Source: Planctomycetia bacterium (lineage in GTDB: Bacteria > Planctomycetota > Planctomycetia > Pirellulales > JACPPG01). From it: a stretch of 64,000 bases of DNA. Where the stretch lies: contig JACPPG010000070.1 of assembly GCA_016191115.1 (NCBI GenBank), forward strand, positions 28,661-92,660. The letters are read 5' to 3'. A program made the translations under genes and the position numbers. Positions 52,351 to 61,607 of this stretch are shown piece after piece. The number at the start of each line of letters is the position of its first letter. Positions within the stretch are counted from its first letter, which is position 1. Below the pieces are notes generated by a model. It saw only the letters and a program-made list of their open reading frames with translations. It searched no databases and was not told the origin of the DNA.

Positions 52351-52698
52351 AAATGTACCCTCCTATTACCGGTGCCAGAACCAAGCTCCAGTCTAGCCTA
52401 CTTTAAGGGAACTTCTGTCGCAGCGGCAGCCGTCACCCAAGGGGAACACGCAGACCCGCGGTCCCTGCGCCGCAGACGGTATATCCGGCCCCGCCCTGCC
52501 GCACCGGTATTATCCGTTTGTCGTTTCTGGCAAATGGTTTCCGGCTGATGAGATTTCGTCGAGATTCTGATGAATCTGAAGCACAACAGCCGACAAAACA
52601 GATGGATGCCCGAAACTTCGGGATGCTCGGCATCGGATCGGTCACAGCATGCCGAGTCCGCCCCCAGTTCCCTCGCATCCAAGTTTAGGAGGACCATC
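52351..52698. other. Divergent intergenic region between the oxidase and small-protein genes
   Basis: No gene is supported. Both genes should have promoters here. I saw no convincing pair of boxes. Confidence 0.45.
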
Positions 52699-52956
52699 AT
52701 GTTCAAGATTCTAAGTGCTTCGCTGATGGCCGTGTCTCTTGGCGTTGCGTCGACAGCCTCGGCTGGTGGCTGCAGCGGATCGAGTGCCGCGACGGCTTCG
52801 CCGCCGAGCACCACCGCCGAGCGCGCCTCTGGCACTCAGGCGCGGCGATACTCGTACGAACCGGGGATGGGCTCGAATCGCGCGTATCGCGCGCCCGTCG
52901 CGCGCGGTTGGAGCCGGGACGCGGGGGCCAAGGTTCGCGGCGACTTTGGCCGATAA
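52699..52956 (+). CDS. Small secreted protein ending in RDAGAKVRGDFGR
   Basis: The 85-residue protein has a signal peptide (cleaved near ASAG), a Ser/Thr/Ala-rich middle, RRYSYEPGMGSNRAYRAP, and the terminal motif SRDAGAKVRGDFGR. Its layout is the same as the product at 37884: signal, low-complexity middle, an (R/S)YSYxP segment, RAP, then the motif. AGGAGG precedes the ATG. Function unknown; it marks the right edge of the island. Confidence 0.7.
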   Translation: MFKILSASLMAVSLGVASTASAGGCSGSSAATASPPSTTAERASGTQARRYSYEPGMGSNRAYRAPVARGWSRDAGAKVRGDFGR

Positions 52957-53387
52957 TGACTGGCCCGTTTGGGGTTGCCTGACCCAGCTCCTCCTGGGCC
53001 AGGCCGGCCTCCCCGGCGGACCGGGAGCCTCAGGGCCGTTCACAGATTTAAGCTGGGCGGCGGCGCACCGGCGGGAAAGTGGGACAGGCACCGAGACGCA
53101 ACGTTGGTCTGAAAGGACTTGCGCTGTTTATGCTCGGAGCCAGTCCCATTTTCCCGCCTCGCCATTTTGAAAAACAGAATGGCCCTGCCGGGAACCTGGT
53201 CTCCCTTGACGCTTTCCGGTCGCGTCACGACGGCTAAAGTAGGCACGCGCGTTGCGCCGGGTGTCCGCCATTCGCATTGCCACGGCGATCGCCCGCATCG
53301 ACACGACATCGCCACATGGCGACGAAAACCTCGGCCCAGCGAGTCATCACGCAGTCGCCGGTCGCGCGCACGCACCTGCGCCCCAAA
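52957..53387. other. Intergenic region holding repeat copy 1
   Basis: It contains the 157-bp palindromic element (53031-53187). The remaining 200 bases before the convergent sppA stop show no supported gene. Confidence 0.5.
53031..53187 (+). repeat. 157-bp palindromic element, copy 1
   Basis: The ends are CAGGGCCGTTC and its near-inverse GAATGGCCCTG. Inside, GGCGGGAAAGTGGGACAGGC is mirrored by an imperfect inverse ending CCCATTTTCCCGCC. The copy at 55714-55870 has the same length and orientation, and the copy at 62069-62226 is inverted. It looks like a MITE or REP element. Confidence 0.9.
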
Positions 53388-54461
53388 CTAAAACGGCGCC
53401 CCCAAAGGCGGCAGCCACGTGTGCAGGTAGTACGCCCGCGGCGAGGCCAGCTCGACTAACCTGGCCAGGTCGGGCGTCGCCGCGGCGCGGGCCGAAAAGG
53501 GCATTGAGAACAGGCTCGCCGGGTTCCTGTATTTCACGACCTTCACGGCGTCGCGGCTGCGGTGCGCTAACTCGATGGCCCGGTCGATGGCCCGCTCGAT
53601 AAACCCTTCCTCGTCCACCAGTCCGTTGGAGATCGCCTCGTCGGTCGTGAAGACCTGCCCTGTCGAGACCTTGGCCAGCGCCTCGGGATCCTTGGCCAGC
53701 GCCGGGCGGCCCGCCTTCACGATCGCTTGAAAGCGGTGGAAGCTGTCGTCTACCAGGTGCTGGAAGATTGCCCGCTCCTCCGGCGTGAGCGGCTTCGTCG
53801 GCGACCCCATCTGCTTCAGAGGGCCGCTCTTGACCGAGTCCTCCTCGATGTCCCAGGTCTTCATCAGCCCGGCGATGTTGTAGTGCGGGATGATGACGCC
53901 GATCGAGCCGGTCCAGGTGGTCGGTTCGGCGAAGATCGCGCGCTCGTTGCTGCCCACGGCCATGGCGATGTAGTATCCGCCGCTAGCGGCCATGCCCCCC
54001 ATGCTGACGACGATGGGGATGTCGCGATCCTTGGCCAGCTCGCGCAAGTGATGGTACAGGTAATCGCTGGCCGTGACCGTGCCACCGGGGGAGTCGATCC
54101 GCAGGACGACCGCCCGCACGTGAGAGTCGTCCCGCACCTTGTCGATCTGGCGTTTGACGAATCCGTCGCCGTCGAGGATGGCGCCTTCGACCGTGATGAT
54201 GGCGATCTTGTCAGTGGCCGTGTGCGACAGGGAATGATAGTGTTCGACGATTTGCTGGTCGCCCGACAGGGCGTGCACCCCGGCGGCAATGGCACCCAGC
54301 ACGAAGAGCACCGGCAGGGCCATGAAGAGAAACAAGAAGAAGCGCAGCACGTACGACAGCAGTCCCCGCCGCGGGGGCGGCGCCGCGGTGACGATCACGC
54401 GCTCCGTGACCGGCTGAGCAGCGGGGTAGACAGGTCGCTGGACGTCATCGTGGGGGTCCAT
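53388..54461 (-). CDS. sppA: Signal peptide peptidase SppA-type protease
   Basis: The 357-residue membrane protein has one N-terminal helix (about 37-62) followed by the S49 peptidase domain: AIITVEGAILDGDGF, LRIDSPGGTVTASD, the catalytic Ser in GGMAASGGYYIAM, GSIGV and the Lys region KSGPLKQMGSP. It degrades cleaved signal peptides in the membrane or periplasm. This is the short (SppA-36-like) form rather than the duplicated one. The start at 54461 is the first in-frame ATG; no strong ribosome binding site was noted. Confidence 0.9.
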   Translation of the reverse strand: MDPHDDVQRPVYPAAQPVTERVIVTAAPPPRRGLLSYVLRFFLFLFMALPVLFVLGAIAAGVHALSGDQQIVEHYHSLSHTATDKIAIITVEGAILDGDGFVKRQIDKVRDDSHVRAVVLRIDSPGGTVTASDYLYHHLRELAKDRDIPIVVSMGGMAASGGYYIAMAVGSNERAIFAEPTTWTGSIGVIIPHYNIAGLMKTWDIEEDSVKSGPLKQMGSPTKPLTPEERAIFQHLVDDSFHRFQAIVKAGRPALAKDPEALAKVSTGQVFTTDEAISNGLVDEEGFIERAIDRAIELAHRSRDAVKVVKYRNPASLFSMPFSARAAATPDLARLVELASPRAYYLHTWLPPLGAPF

Positions 54462-54865
54462 CGGTACTCCTCGATTTCGAGCGTGGATCTGCGAACGGCA
54501 TTATAGCACTACCGCCCTGCTGGCTGCTGTCGTGTCGGCGATCGGCGCGGGCGAATTCGGGAGGGCGAGGCTCCCGCCGAGCCGCGGATCGCGCGGCAAT
54601 GCTTTTTATGCGTGCCGCGCGGCTCGGCCGGAGCCGCGCCCCTCCCGACGATGCGCCCCACGAGCCCTCAATCGTGATCGCACGCGCGATGCCAGGGTTG
54701 CCAGCCGATGCCCCCTGGCGGTAAGCTACCCGTTCCGCGCTGCTGCCTGGGGGCCGCGGCGCAGGCGGCGTCCGCGCGACACATCGATCCGGCGCCTGCG
54801 ATGCACGCTAGCGGGGCAAATCGGACTACGCGAGTCCGCCAACGAATCGACAAAGGAGTAGTCTC
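54462..54865. other. Divergent intergenic region with a hairpin repeat
   Basis: It holds the inverted repeat at 54557-54648. A frame that is open here shows no recognisable product. Confidence 0.5.
54557..54648. repeat. Imperfect inverted repeat TCGGGAGGGCGAGGCTC
   Basis: The left arm TCGGGAGGGCGAGGCTCCCG continues to CGAGCCGCGG. The right arm, read in reverse complement, is TCGGGAGGGGCGCGGCTCCG and continues CGAGCCGCGCGGCA. Together they make a long hairpin of about 92 bases. The sequence resembles a dispersed planctomycete intergenic repeat. Confidence 0.65.
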
Positions 54866-55621
54866 GTGTTTGTGGCGGCTTCGACCGAGTGTTTCCCCGA
54901 TTTGCCCCTGGACGCCGCGCTCGAGCGCCTGGTCGACCTGGAGTACAACCGCGTCGAGATCGCGCTAAAGGAGCGCGGCAACCAGCTTCGGCCGTCGCGG
55001 GTCCATTCCCACCTGGACGAGGCGGTGCTGGCCTGCCGCGAGACGCATCGCCTCACCCCCGTGGCCTACATCGTCGACATCGACGCCGAGGGCCCGCTCT
55101 ACTACGAGCAGTTCTCCTCCTGCTGCAAGCTGGCCAAGGCCACCAAGGTCGTCGCGATCACCGTGCCGTCGGGCGAGCTGGGTACCCCGTTCAACGCCGA
55201 GATCGAGCGGCTCCGCGAGCTGGTGCGGATCGGCGCGCTCGACGGCGTGCAGGTCGGCCTGAAGACCGAAGCCGGGCACATGAGCCAGGACCCGGACACG
55301 GCCGTCGTATTGTGCGACAACGTCAAAGGGTTGGGGATCACGCTCGACCCCAGCCACTTCGTCTGCGGCCCCAACAAGGGCGCCAACTACGATCAGGTCT
55401 TCAAATACGTCTGCCACTTGCAGCTTCGCGACACGACCAAGGACAAGCTGCAGGTCCGCGTCGGCCAGGGCGAGATCGAGTACGGACGCCTCGTCACCCA
55501 ACTCGGAAAGTTCAAGTACAACCGGGCGCTGTGCGTGAACATCGTCGACACAGGCGAACCGGAAGTCGATCACATGGCCGAGATGCGCAAGATGCGGCTC
55601 CTGCTGGAGAGCCTGCTTTAG
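54866..55621 (+). CDS. Sugar phosphate isomerase/epimerase-like TIM-barrel protein
   Basis: The 251-residue product has the AP-endonuclease-2/xylose-isomerase-like TIM barrel: AASTECFPDLPLDAALERL, EYNRVEIAL, ITLDPSHFVCGP with the metal-ligand-type DPSH, HLQLRDTTKDKLQVRVGQGE, then CVNIVDTGEP. Substrate cannot be told from sequence. The GTG at 54866 has AAAGGAG 9 bases upstream. It is alone, with the 157-bp repeat following. Confidence 0.85.
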   Translation: MFVAASTECFPDLPLDAALERLVDLEYNRVEIALKERGNQLRPSRVHSHLDEAVLACRETHRLTPVAYIVDIDAEGPLYYEQFSSCCKLAKATKVVAITVPSGELGTPFNAEIERLRELVRIGALDGVQVGLKTEAGHMSQDPDTAVVLCDNVKGLGITLDPSHFVCGPNKGANYDQVFKYVCHLQLRDTTKDKLQVRVGQGEIEYGRLVTQLGKFKYNRALCVNIVDTGEPEVDHMAEMRKMRLLLESLL

Positions 55622-55932
55622 GGAGAAGTAGGCAGAGGGCGGTAGGCAGTTGATGCGAAGCCGGGCACCACGTCGCGGCCTCAAGACCGCTCGCACGACC
55701 CACTCATTCAGGCCAGGGCCGTTCACAGATTCAAGCTGGACGGCGGCGCACCGGCGGGAAAGTGGGACAGGCACCGAGACGCAACGTTGGTCTGAAAGGA
55801 CTTGCGCTCTTTATGCTCGGAGCCAGTCCCATTTTCCCGCCTCGCCATTTTGAAAAACAGAATGGCCCTGCCATTCAGGCCCGTTGACCGCGTAGAGTCG
55901 CGATCTAAACTGTAACTGGGAGGACCACCGCA
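55622..55932. other. Intergenic region holding repeat copy 2
   Basis: Contains the element at 55714-55870. No gene is supported. Confidence 0.5.
55714..55870 (+). repeat. 157-bp palindromic element, copy 2
   Basis: Nearly identical to copy 1 at 53031-53187 and in the same orientation, with the same CAGGGCC termini. It lies between the isomerase-like gene and hicB. Confidence 0.9.
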
Positions 55933-56217
55933 GTGGAAACGCCAAAAACTCAATGCGGTCCGCAATCAGGCGTCTACGAATGCCGTGTCCTGCTATGTGA
56001 AGAGACGGGCGGCGGGTATTCGGCCCATGCGCTGCGCTTGCCCGGCGTCGTCAGCGAAGGCGAGACGGTCGACGACGCACTACGGAACATTGGGGAGGCG
56101 TTTCGCGAGGCGTTGTTGGCATACAAGGGGGCCGGCGCCGAGGTTCCGTGGGAAGATGTGGAGGTTGATTCACAAGGTCTGAAGACAACCGAGCGGTGGA
56201 TCCGCGTCGATGTCTAA
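55933..56217 (+). CDS. hicB: HicB-like antitoxin
   Basis: The 94-residue product has the HicB RNase-H-like fold pattern: GGYSAHALRLPGVVSEGETVDDALRNIGEAF. It should neutralise HicA and may repress the operon. GGGAGG lies about 10 bases before the GTG. There is no long C-terminal DNA-binding domain. Its stop overlaps the hicA start by 8 bases, which is the usual coupling in hicBA modules. Confidence 0.88.
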   Translation: METPKTQCGPQSGVYECRVLLCEETGGGYSAHALRLPGVVSEGETVDDALRNIGEAFREALLAYKGAGAEVPWEDVEVDSQGLKTTERWIRVDV

Positions 56218-56488
56218 ACTCCCTGCGGTGTCGGGCGCTGCAGCGGTACAAGCCTTCTCAAAAGCCGGTTTCGTCGTAACGAGGGTGACCGGCAGCCACT
56301 ATATCATGAAGCGAGACGGGCACCGCTTCATCCTGACCGTCCCGGTGCATTCCAATCGCAATCTGAAGCCCGGCACGCTACGCGCTCTGATCCGCGCGGC
56401 GGGCTTGTCCGTCGACGAATTCCGTCAGTTGCTGTTGCGCCGCGCGTTAGCTGGTAACGTCCGCGCACGCCTCGGCGAAGATCGCTAG
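56210..56488 (+). CDS. hicA: HicA-like mRNA interferase toxin
   Basis: The 92-residue product carries the double-stranded RNA-binding-like fold of HicA with the catalytic His in GSHYIMKRDG and VPVHSNRNLKPGTLRALIRAAG. It cleaves mRNA and blocks translation unless bound by HicB. At 92 residues it is slightly longer than average. It overlaps the end of the convergent aminotransferase gene by 42 bases. Confidence 0.9.
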   Translation: MSKLPAVSGAAAVQAFSKAGFVVTRVTGSHYIMKRDGHRFILTVPVHSNRNLKPGTLRALIRAAGLSVDEFRQLLLRRALAGNVRARLGEDR

Positions 56489-57748
56489 CGCCGAGTCCAC
56501 CTGTTCGGCCGTGACGCATAGCGCGGGGCAGAAGCGGATGCCGGCCCGGCCGCAGCCCAGGAGCAACAGACCCCGCTGGAAGGCCGCCTCGATCACCGCA
56601 TCGCGGCGCTGCGGATCGGGGCCGGCCGGGCCGACCGCGTCGACCGCCACCATCAAACCCAACCCGCGCGGCTGCGCGAGCCCTGGCGCGGCGGTCTTGG
56701 CAAGCCGCCGCAGACCGTCCAGCAGTTGCTGGCCCCGCTCGGCGGCGTTCTCCAGGTACTCGCGCGCAAGCAAATCCAAGGTCACGAGCGCCGCACGGCA
56801 GCTTACCGGGTTGCCGCCGAACGTCGAGGCGTGACTGCCCGGAGGCCAATCCATCACGTCGGCCCGCGCGACCATCGCCCCCAGCGGCAGTCCGCTGGCG
56901 ATCCCCTTGGCCAGGCAGACGATGTCGGGCACGACGCCAAAATGCTCAACGGCGAACATCCGCCCGGTCCGGCCGATGCCCGACTGCACCTCATCGGCCA
57001 CGAGCAAGATGCCGTGCTCGTCGCAGTGGCGGCGAAGCATGGGCAGGAAATGCGGCTCGGGCAGCCGATAGCCGCCTTCCCCCTGGATCGGCTCGACGAC
57101 GATCGCCGCCACCTCGTCGGCCGGGCAGACCGTGTCAAATTGCTCGACAAGCGCTTCCTCCGTGCAGTTGAAATGGACGCGGTGCACGCCGGGCAGGACC
57201 GGGCCGAAACCGCGGTGATGAACGGCCTTCGACCCGCTGATCGACATGGCGCCGTACGTGCGCCCGTGGAACGCGCCGTAGAACGACAGGATGCGCTGCC
57301 GCGCGGTGTGGTAGCGGGCGAGCTTCAGCGCCGCCTCGATCGCCTCGGTGCCGCTATTGGTGAAGAACACCCGCTTCGGCTCCGTGCCTGGGGCGAGCCG
57401 CGCCAGCCGCTCGGCCAGCTCGATTTCGGGCGCGTAATAGAAGTCGGTGCCCGACATGTGAATCAGCTTCGCCGCCTGGTCGGCGATCGCCGCCACGACC
57501 TCAGGATGCGCGTGCCCCGTGGCGGTCACGGCAATGCCGGCCGTGAAGTCGAGAAACAGGTTGCCATCGACGTCCTCGATCGTGCAGCCGGCGCCGCGGG
57601 CCGCCACGAGCGGATAAATCCGCGTGTACGAGGGGGACAGCACCTGGTCGTCGCGGGCGATCCACGCGGCCGCCTTCGGCCCGGGAAGCTGCGTCAACAG
57701 CACCGGCCGGCTGACGTCGGGGGTCGTGGCGGTGGTCGAGGGTTGCAT
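56447..57748 (-). CDS. Class III aminotransferase (4-aminobutyrate/ornithine type)
   Basis: The 433-residue PLP enzyme has the signatures VFFTNSGTEAIEAALKLAR, the loop FYGAFHGRTYGAMSISGSK, the Asp in LLVADEVQSGIGRTG, and the PLP Lys in DIVCLAKGIASGLPLGAMV. It transfers an amino group from an omega-amino acid or diamine to a keto acid. The gene follows the aldehyde dehydrogenase by 15 bases, which suggests a two-step path from amine to aldehyde to acid. GAGGAG precedes the ATG. Confidence 0.93.
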   Translation of the reverse strand: MQPSTTATTPDVSRPVLLTQLPGPKAAAWIARDDQVLSPSYTRIYPLVAARGAGCTIEDVDGNLFLDFTAGIAVTATGHAHPEVVAAIADQAAKLIHMSGTDFYYAPEIELAERLARLAPGTEPKRVFFTNSGTEAIEAALKLARYHTARQRILSFYGAFHGRTYGAMSISGSKAVHHRGFGPVLPGVHRVHFNCTEEALVEQFDTVCPADEVAAIVVEPIQGEGGYRLPEPHFLPMLRRHCDEHGILLVADEVQSGIGRTGRMFAVEHFGVVPDIVCLAKGIASGLPLGAMVARADVMDWPPGSHASTFGGNPVSCRAALVTLDLLAREYLENAAERGQQLLDGLRRLAKTAAPGLAQPRGLGLMVAVDAVGPAGPDPQRRDAVIEAAFQRGLLLLGCGRAGIRFCPALCVTAEQVDSALAIFAEACADVTS

Positions 57749-57763
57749 GACGAGTCTCCTCTT

Positions 57764-59296
57764 CTAGTTCTTCTCGCCGCGGCTGACCTGCGCGCTCATG
57801 CCCTGGGCCATGATGATCCTGCGGTCGTAGTTTACGGTGAACGCCGTTTTGTGCGTGACCGCGTCTACTAGAGCCGCGGCCGACGGCTGACCGTTGCCGC
57901 TCCGCTTGACGCCGCCGAACGGCAGGTGCACCTCCGCGCCGATGCACGGCAGGTTGACGTAGCCCATGCCGTAGTCGCACTCGTCGCGGTAGAGCCGCCA
58001 GCGGCGATAGTCCTCGGTGATCACGGCCATCGACAGGCCGTACGGCGTGTCGTTGTAGACGCGGATGGCCTGCTCGTCGCTGTCGAAGGGAACGATCGCG
58101 ACGTGCGGGCCAAAGACCTCTTCGCGGATCGTTCGCACCCCCGGCTTCGGCTCCTGGATGTAGACAAAAGGCGAGAGGAACCAGCCGCGGGCGCGCGACG
58201 GATCGGTCAGCCGACATCCATCGAGCAAGATGTGCGCCCCCTCTTTGCGGGCCAGGTCGTTGTAAGCGAGCACTTTGTCGACGCCGGCGCCGTTGATCAT
58301 CGGGCCGGCGAACGTGTCGGGCGCGAGCGGGTCGCCGAACTTCAGCTCGCGGGCCTCGGCCACGAACCGCTCGACAAAGCGATCCAGCAAGCGGCGGTGC
58401 ACCAGCACGCGCCCCGCCGAGACGCACCGCTGGCCGGTAGTCTTGAAGGCGCTCAGGATCGCGGCGCCCACGGCCAGTGGCAGATCGGCGTCCTCGCACA
58501 CGATCACCGCGCTTTTCGAACCCATCTCTAGCGCACACGTCTTGTGTTCGCTCTCGGCCGCCAGCCGGCGGATGTGTGAACCCACGTCGTAGCTACCCGT
58601 GAAGGCGACGACGTCGACACCCGCGTGACGAGCCAAGGCGTCGCCCGCTTCTTCCCCCACGCCGTGAACGAGATTGATCGTGCCGCTCGGAAAGCCGGCC
58701 TCCTCGAACAACGCGGCCAGACGCTGGCCGGTCTCGGGCGTCTCCTCCGAGGGCTTGAAGACAGTCGTGTTGCCTTCGAGCAGGCTGGGGCCAAGCATCC
58801 ACAGCGGCACCGCGAAGGGAAAATTCCACGGCGTGATCACGGCCACCACGCCGCGGGGCTTGCGGCGCACGAACAGGTCCTTGGTCTCGATTTCCGAGGC
58901 GACCATGTGCCCGGTCGGCTGGCGCGCGGTGCCGAACACGTATTCGACCATGTGCAGTCCCTCGACCACCTCGGCCCGCGCCTCGTTGAGGACCTTGCCG
59001 TTCTCGCGCGCGAGCGCCACGGCCAGCTCGTCGGTGTCGCGGCGTATCAGGTTGGCGAGATTCAAGAACAGCTCGCCGCGGCGGATACGGCTCGTGCGGC
59101 GCCACGAGTCGAATGCGCTCCGCGCAGCGCCCACCGCCGTGTCGACGTCGGCGGCCGTGCCGCGCGGATAGACGCCCAGCGCCTCGTCGACGTTTGCCGG
59201 ATTGATATTCTCAAACACGTCGCCGGAGGCGGCTTGCCACCGCCCCGCAATATATTGCCGCCCCTGCCAGGAACCGGTGACTGTCAGATTGGCCAT
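57764..59296 (-). CDS. NAD(P)-dependent aldehyde dehydrogenase
   Basis: The 510-residue enzyme has the ALDH Rossmann parts: PWNFPFAVPLWMLGPSL, KPSEETPETGQRLA, FTGSYDVGSHI, catalytic Glu in LEMGSKSAVIV, catalytic Cys in TTGQRCVSAGR, and EEVFGPHVAIVPF. The MGSK in place of the usual GGK is a small deviation. It probably oxidises the semialdehyde made by the aminotransferase encoded next. Starts at ATG 59296; a further 250 bases upstream carry no gene. Confidence 0.94.
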   Translation of the reverse strand: MANLTVTGSWQGRQYIAGRWQAASGDVFENINPANVDEALGVYPRGTAADVDTAVGAARSAFDSWRRTSRIRRGELFLNLANLIRRDTDELAVALARENGKVLNEARAEVVEGLHMVEYVFGTARQPTGHMVASEIETKDLFVRRKPRGVVAVITPWNFPFAVPLWMLGPSLLEGNTTVFKPSEETPETGQRLAALFEEAGFPSGTINLVHGVGEEAGDALARHAGVDVVAFTGSYDVGSHIRRLAAESEHKTCALEMGSKSAVIVCEDADLPLAVGAAILSAFKTTGQRCVSAGRVLVHRRLLDRFVERFVAEARELKFGDPLAPDTFAGPMINGAGVDKVLAYNDLARKEGAHILLDGCRLTDPSRARGWFLSPFVYIQEPKPGVRTIREEVFGPHVAIVPFDSDEQAIRVYNDTPYGLSMAVITEDYRRWRLYRDECDYGMGYVNLPCIGAEVHLPFGGVKRSGNGQPSAAALVDAVTHKTAFTVNYDRRIIMAQGMSAQVSRGEKN

Positions 59297-59550
59297 AACT
59301 CACCTCATGCGGCGGCTGGGGGAGAACACCAGAGGCTATCCGGGCACCCCGCTTCAAGTGAAGTGCGCTTTGCGACACGGGACCCGGGCGAAGGGTGACC
59401 CGCGGCGGGGCGCGAACTCGTTCGTCGACCACCACAGGCCCTATCGTAAGGATAGACCGGGTGCTGGCATCGACAAGGCACCGCGGATGGCGTGCAGGGC
59501 CGGCGCGCCGTCTCGAGCCCACGTCGCGCGTTTCGACAACGCTAGTGCAG

Positions 59551-61071
59551 CTACCGGCTTGCCGCCGGCTCGTCCGACCGAGGTGCCGCCGGGGAAGCGT
59601 CGGCCGACTGCGCCTCGGGAGGCGTGGGCGCCGGCCGATTTCGTGCCGGTTGATGGCCGAGGGCTTTTGCCGCAATCGCCTCGTCGAGCTTGCCCGCCAG
59701 ATCCGCCCCTGCCGCGCTGTGCTCGGGACTTAGAACGTACTTCACTCCAATCAGATAGTTGAATCCCCACACGATCGCAAAAGCGAAGGCGACTAGGGCC
59801 GGGTAAATGGCGACTGGCGCGCCGTGCGACGAGAGCCGCGTGAGCCAGATGCCCGCTATCGTTGCTGCCACCATCACCAACGCCTGGGCGATGGTGGAGC
59901 GGAAGAACGTCTGGCGCAGGTGCCGGTCCAGAAGCGAATGCGTGTTCAGCTTCGCCAGCTCCCGCATGGCCGACATGTTCGCCGACCGCTCGGCCGGCGC
60001 GACGGAACGCAGAGGCAGCTCGGTCAGCGGTTCTGGCTTCGATGGCTCGGCCGGCTCATCTTCGGCTGTTGCCGCCGAGTCGCCGGCCACGGGGCCCGGT
60101 TCCTCGCCATAGGTCAGCACGTCCTTCTTCGCCTTTTTTTGAGCGACCCGGTCCATGAGACGGGCCATGTACGTGTCGATCGATTCCTCATGATCCTCGG
60201 AATGGTCGGCATCGGCGCGCTCGCCGCGGGCCACGGCCGACCGCTCCTCCGCGTCCGGACGCGGTTCGACCGGCTCACGGCTCGCCGTGCGCGGAGCGGG
60301 CTCCGTTGGTGCGTCTTCCTCTTGATTGGGGAGCGCGGCCCCCATCCGCATCAAAAGCGAACTAGCGCTCACGGGAGCTTCGGCAGTCGTCGACTCGAAT
60401 CGAACTTCGGCCGCTTCCGCCGCGGCCGCTGATGCGGCCTCGCTGCCAGAATCGTCGAAAGCCGGTAGCAACGATCGGGCGTCGTTCCGCGAAGCCAAGC
60501 GGCGCTCGAGCTCCCGGGCAATGCCCAGCAGACGTTGGGCCCGAGCGCGGTGATGCGCGCAGGCCGCGCGTAACCGGTCGTTTTCTTCCCAATGCTGCAA
60601 GGCCAACGTTCGCATGTCCCCACCCGGCTCCGTCGCCACCTCGATCACTGGGGCATTCGGTTCCGTGGCGGCGTCCGCGGCAAGGACCTCGAATTCCGCG
60701 GCGCCGACGGTCAAGCGATCGCCGGGCGAAAGCACCGCGTCGGCGAACGGTTGGCCATTGAGCAGCGCGTTCGGCGACCATCGCCGCACTACCGGGTACC
60801 GCCGGCCGCGAATGATAAGGCAATTCAATCCCTCGGGACCGGGCACTTGCAGGTTGCAGACCTCTCCGCCGCCGATTGTGCACCGGCTGGCCGTCACGCG
60901 GACGATTTGCGCGTCCTCATCAGGGGCGGCGTCATTTGTGCGGAGGCGCAGCACCAGGGGGTCGGGGCTTGCGTCGAGACCGAGCGGAGGCTGGTTGAGC
61001 ATAGACTGGCTCGCACGCGCCTTAGCAAAGGGTGAAGTGACCGCGAACCTCTCGGCACGCCGGAAGTCCAT
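59551..61071 (-). CDS. Membrane protein with N-terminal FHA-like domain
   Basis: The 506-residue protein has an FHA-like beta domain (about 45-130: ASRCTIGGGEVCNLQVPG, LIIRGRRYPVVRRW). A central coiled coil and acidic linker (170-390) follow, then two membrane helices (about 400-445) and a Pro/Ala-rich tail. FHA domains bind phosphothreonine; here the fold is inferred from pattern only. Alternative start at 61002 (MLNQPPLGLD). No known homologue is recalled. A possible scaffold in the envelope. Confidence 0.6.
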   Translation of the reverse strand: MDFRRAERFAVTSPFAKARASQSMLNQPPLGLDASPDPLVLRLRTNDAAPDEDAQIVRVTASRCTIGGGEVCNLQVPGPEGLNCLIIRGRRYPVVRRWSPNALLNGQPFADAVLSPGDRLTVGAAEFEVLAADAATEPNAPVIEVATEPGGDMRTLALQHWEENDRLRAACAHHRARAQRLLGIARELERRLASRNDARSLLPAFDDSGSEAASAAAAEAAEVRFESTTAEAPVSASSLLMRMGAALPNQEEDAPTEPAPRTASREPVEPRPDAEERSAVARGERADADHSEDHEESIDTYMARLMDRVAQKKAKKDVLTYGEEPGPVAGDSAATAEDEPAEPSKPEPLTELPLRSVAPAERSANMSAMRELAKLNTHSLLDRHLRQTFFRSTIAQALVMVAATIAGIWLTRLSSHGAPVAIYPALVAFAFAIVWGFNYLIGVKYVLSPEHSAAGADLAGKLDEAIAAKALGHQPARNRPAPTPPEAQSADASPAAPRSDEPAASR

Positions 61072-61607
61072 AGTGGACCTACCTTACGGGAAGACCAGAG
61101 TCAAAAGGGCGCTAGCCTCCGCGCTCAAAGGGGCCGGGTGAAGGTGAGGTCCCGCCAAGGAAGGAATGAATGGCCGAAATGCCCAAAGGTCGCAAAAGAG
61201 GTTCCATATCTTTGCCGGTTCTGCCGATTATCGGATAGCGTCTTGGGCGAACCCGGTTGCGACCGGCGACGAGCGTGGCTAACCCCCCCGAAAGTGGTTA
61301 TCCGCGGGCATGCCTAGGCTCTCGCTGGCGCGGGAAACCTGCCTGACCGGGGCCGCGGCTGACGCGCCAAATGGAAACTGGCATCCCGCGGACGGGACCG
61401 GCGGAATCGTGCGGATTTTAGCGACCCGTTAGCGGCGTCCTGCGTACTATATTTTGGTTGCGGCTTTTGCGGCCCACGCGAGGAGGCCGTGGAAGGCCAC
61501 GTGAACAGGAATCAGGGTTTCGAGGCACAGCAAGAAAGTTCGAGCAAGGCATTCGCCAAGGGGGGCTTACCCTCGGCGCGGCCAGCCATCGGACGGTGAG
61601 GTGAGGC
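61072..61607. other. Intergenic region upstream of the DksA-like gene
   Basis: One tiny ATG frame (61170-61238, 22 residues, after AAGGAAGGA) is the only possible coding sign. No repeat was identified in the rest, though an A/T-rich TACTATATTTTGG near 61447 may be part of the promoter of the next gene. Confidence 0.4.

Noticed and set aside
17251..53100. Direct repeat of the tRNA-Gly 3' end as an attachment site at the right edge of the island
   Set aside because: I looked for the terminal bases TTCGAGTCCCTTCGCCCGCT near 50-53 kb and did not find them, so no att pair is claimed.
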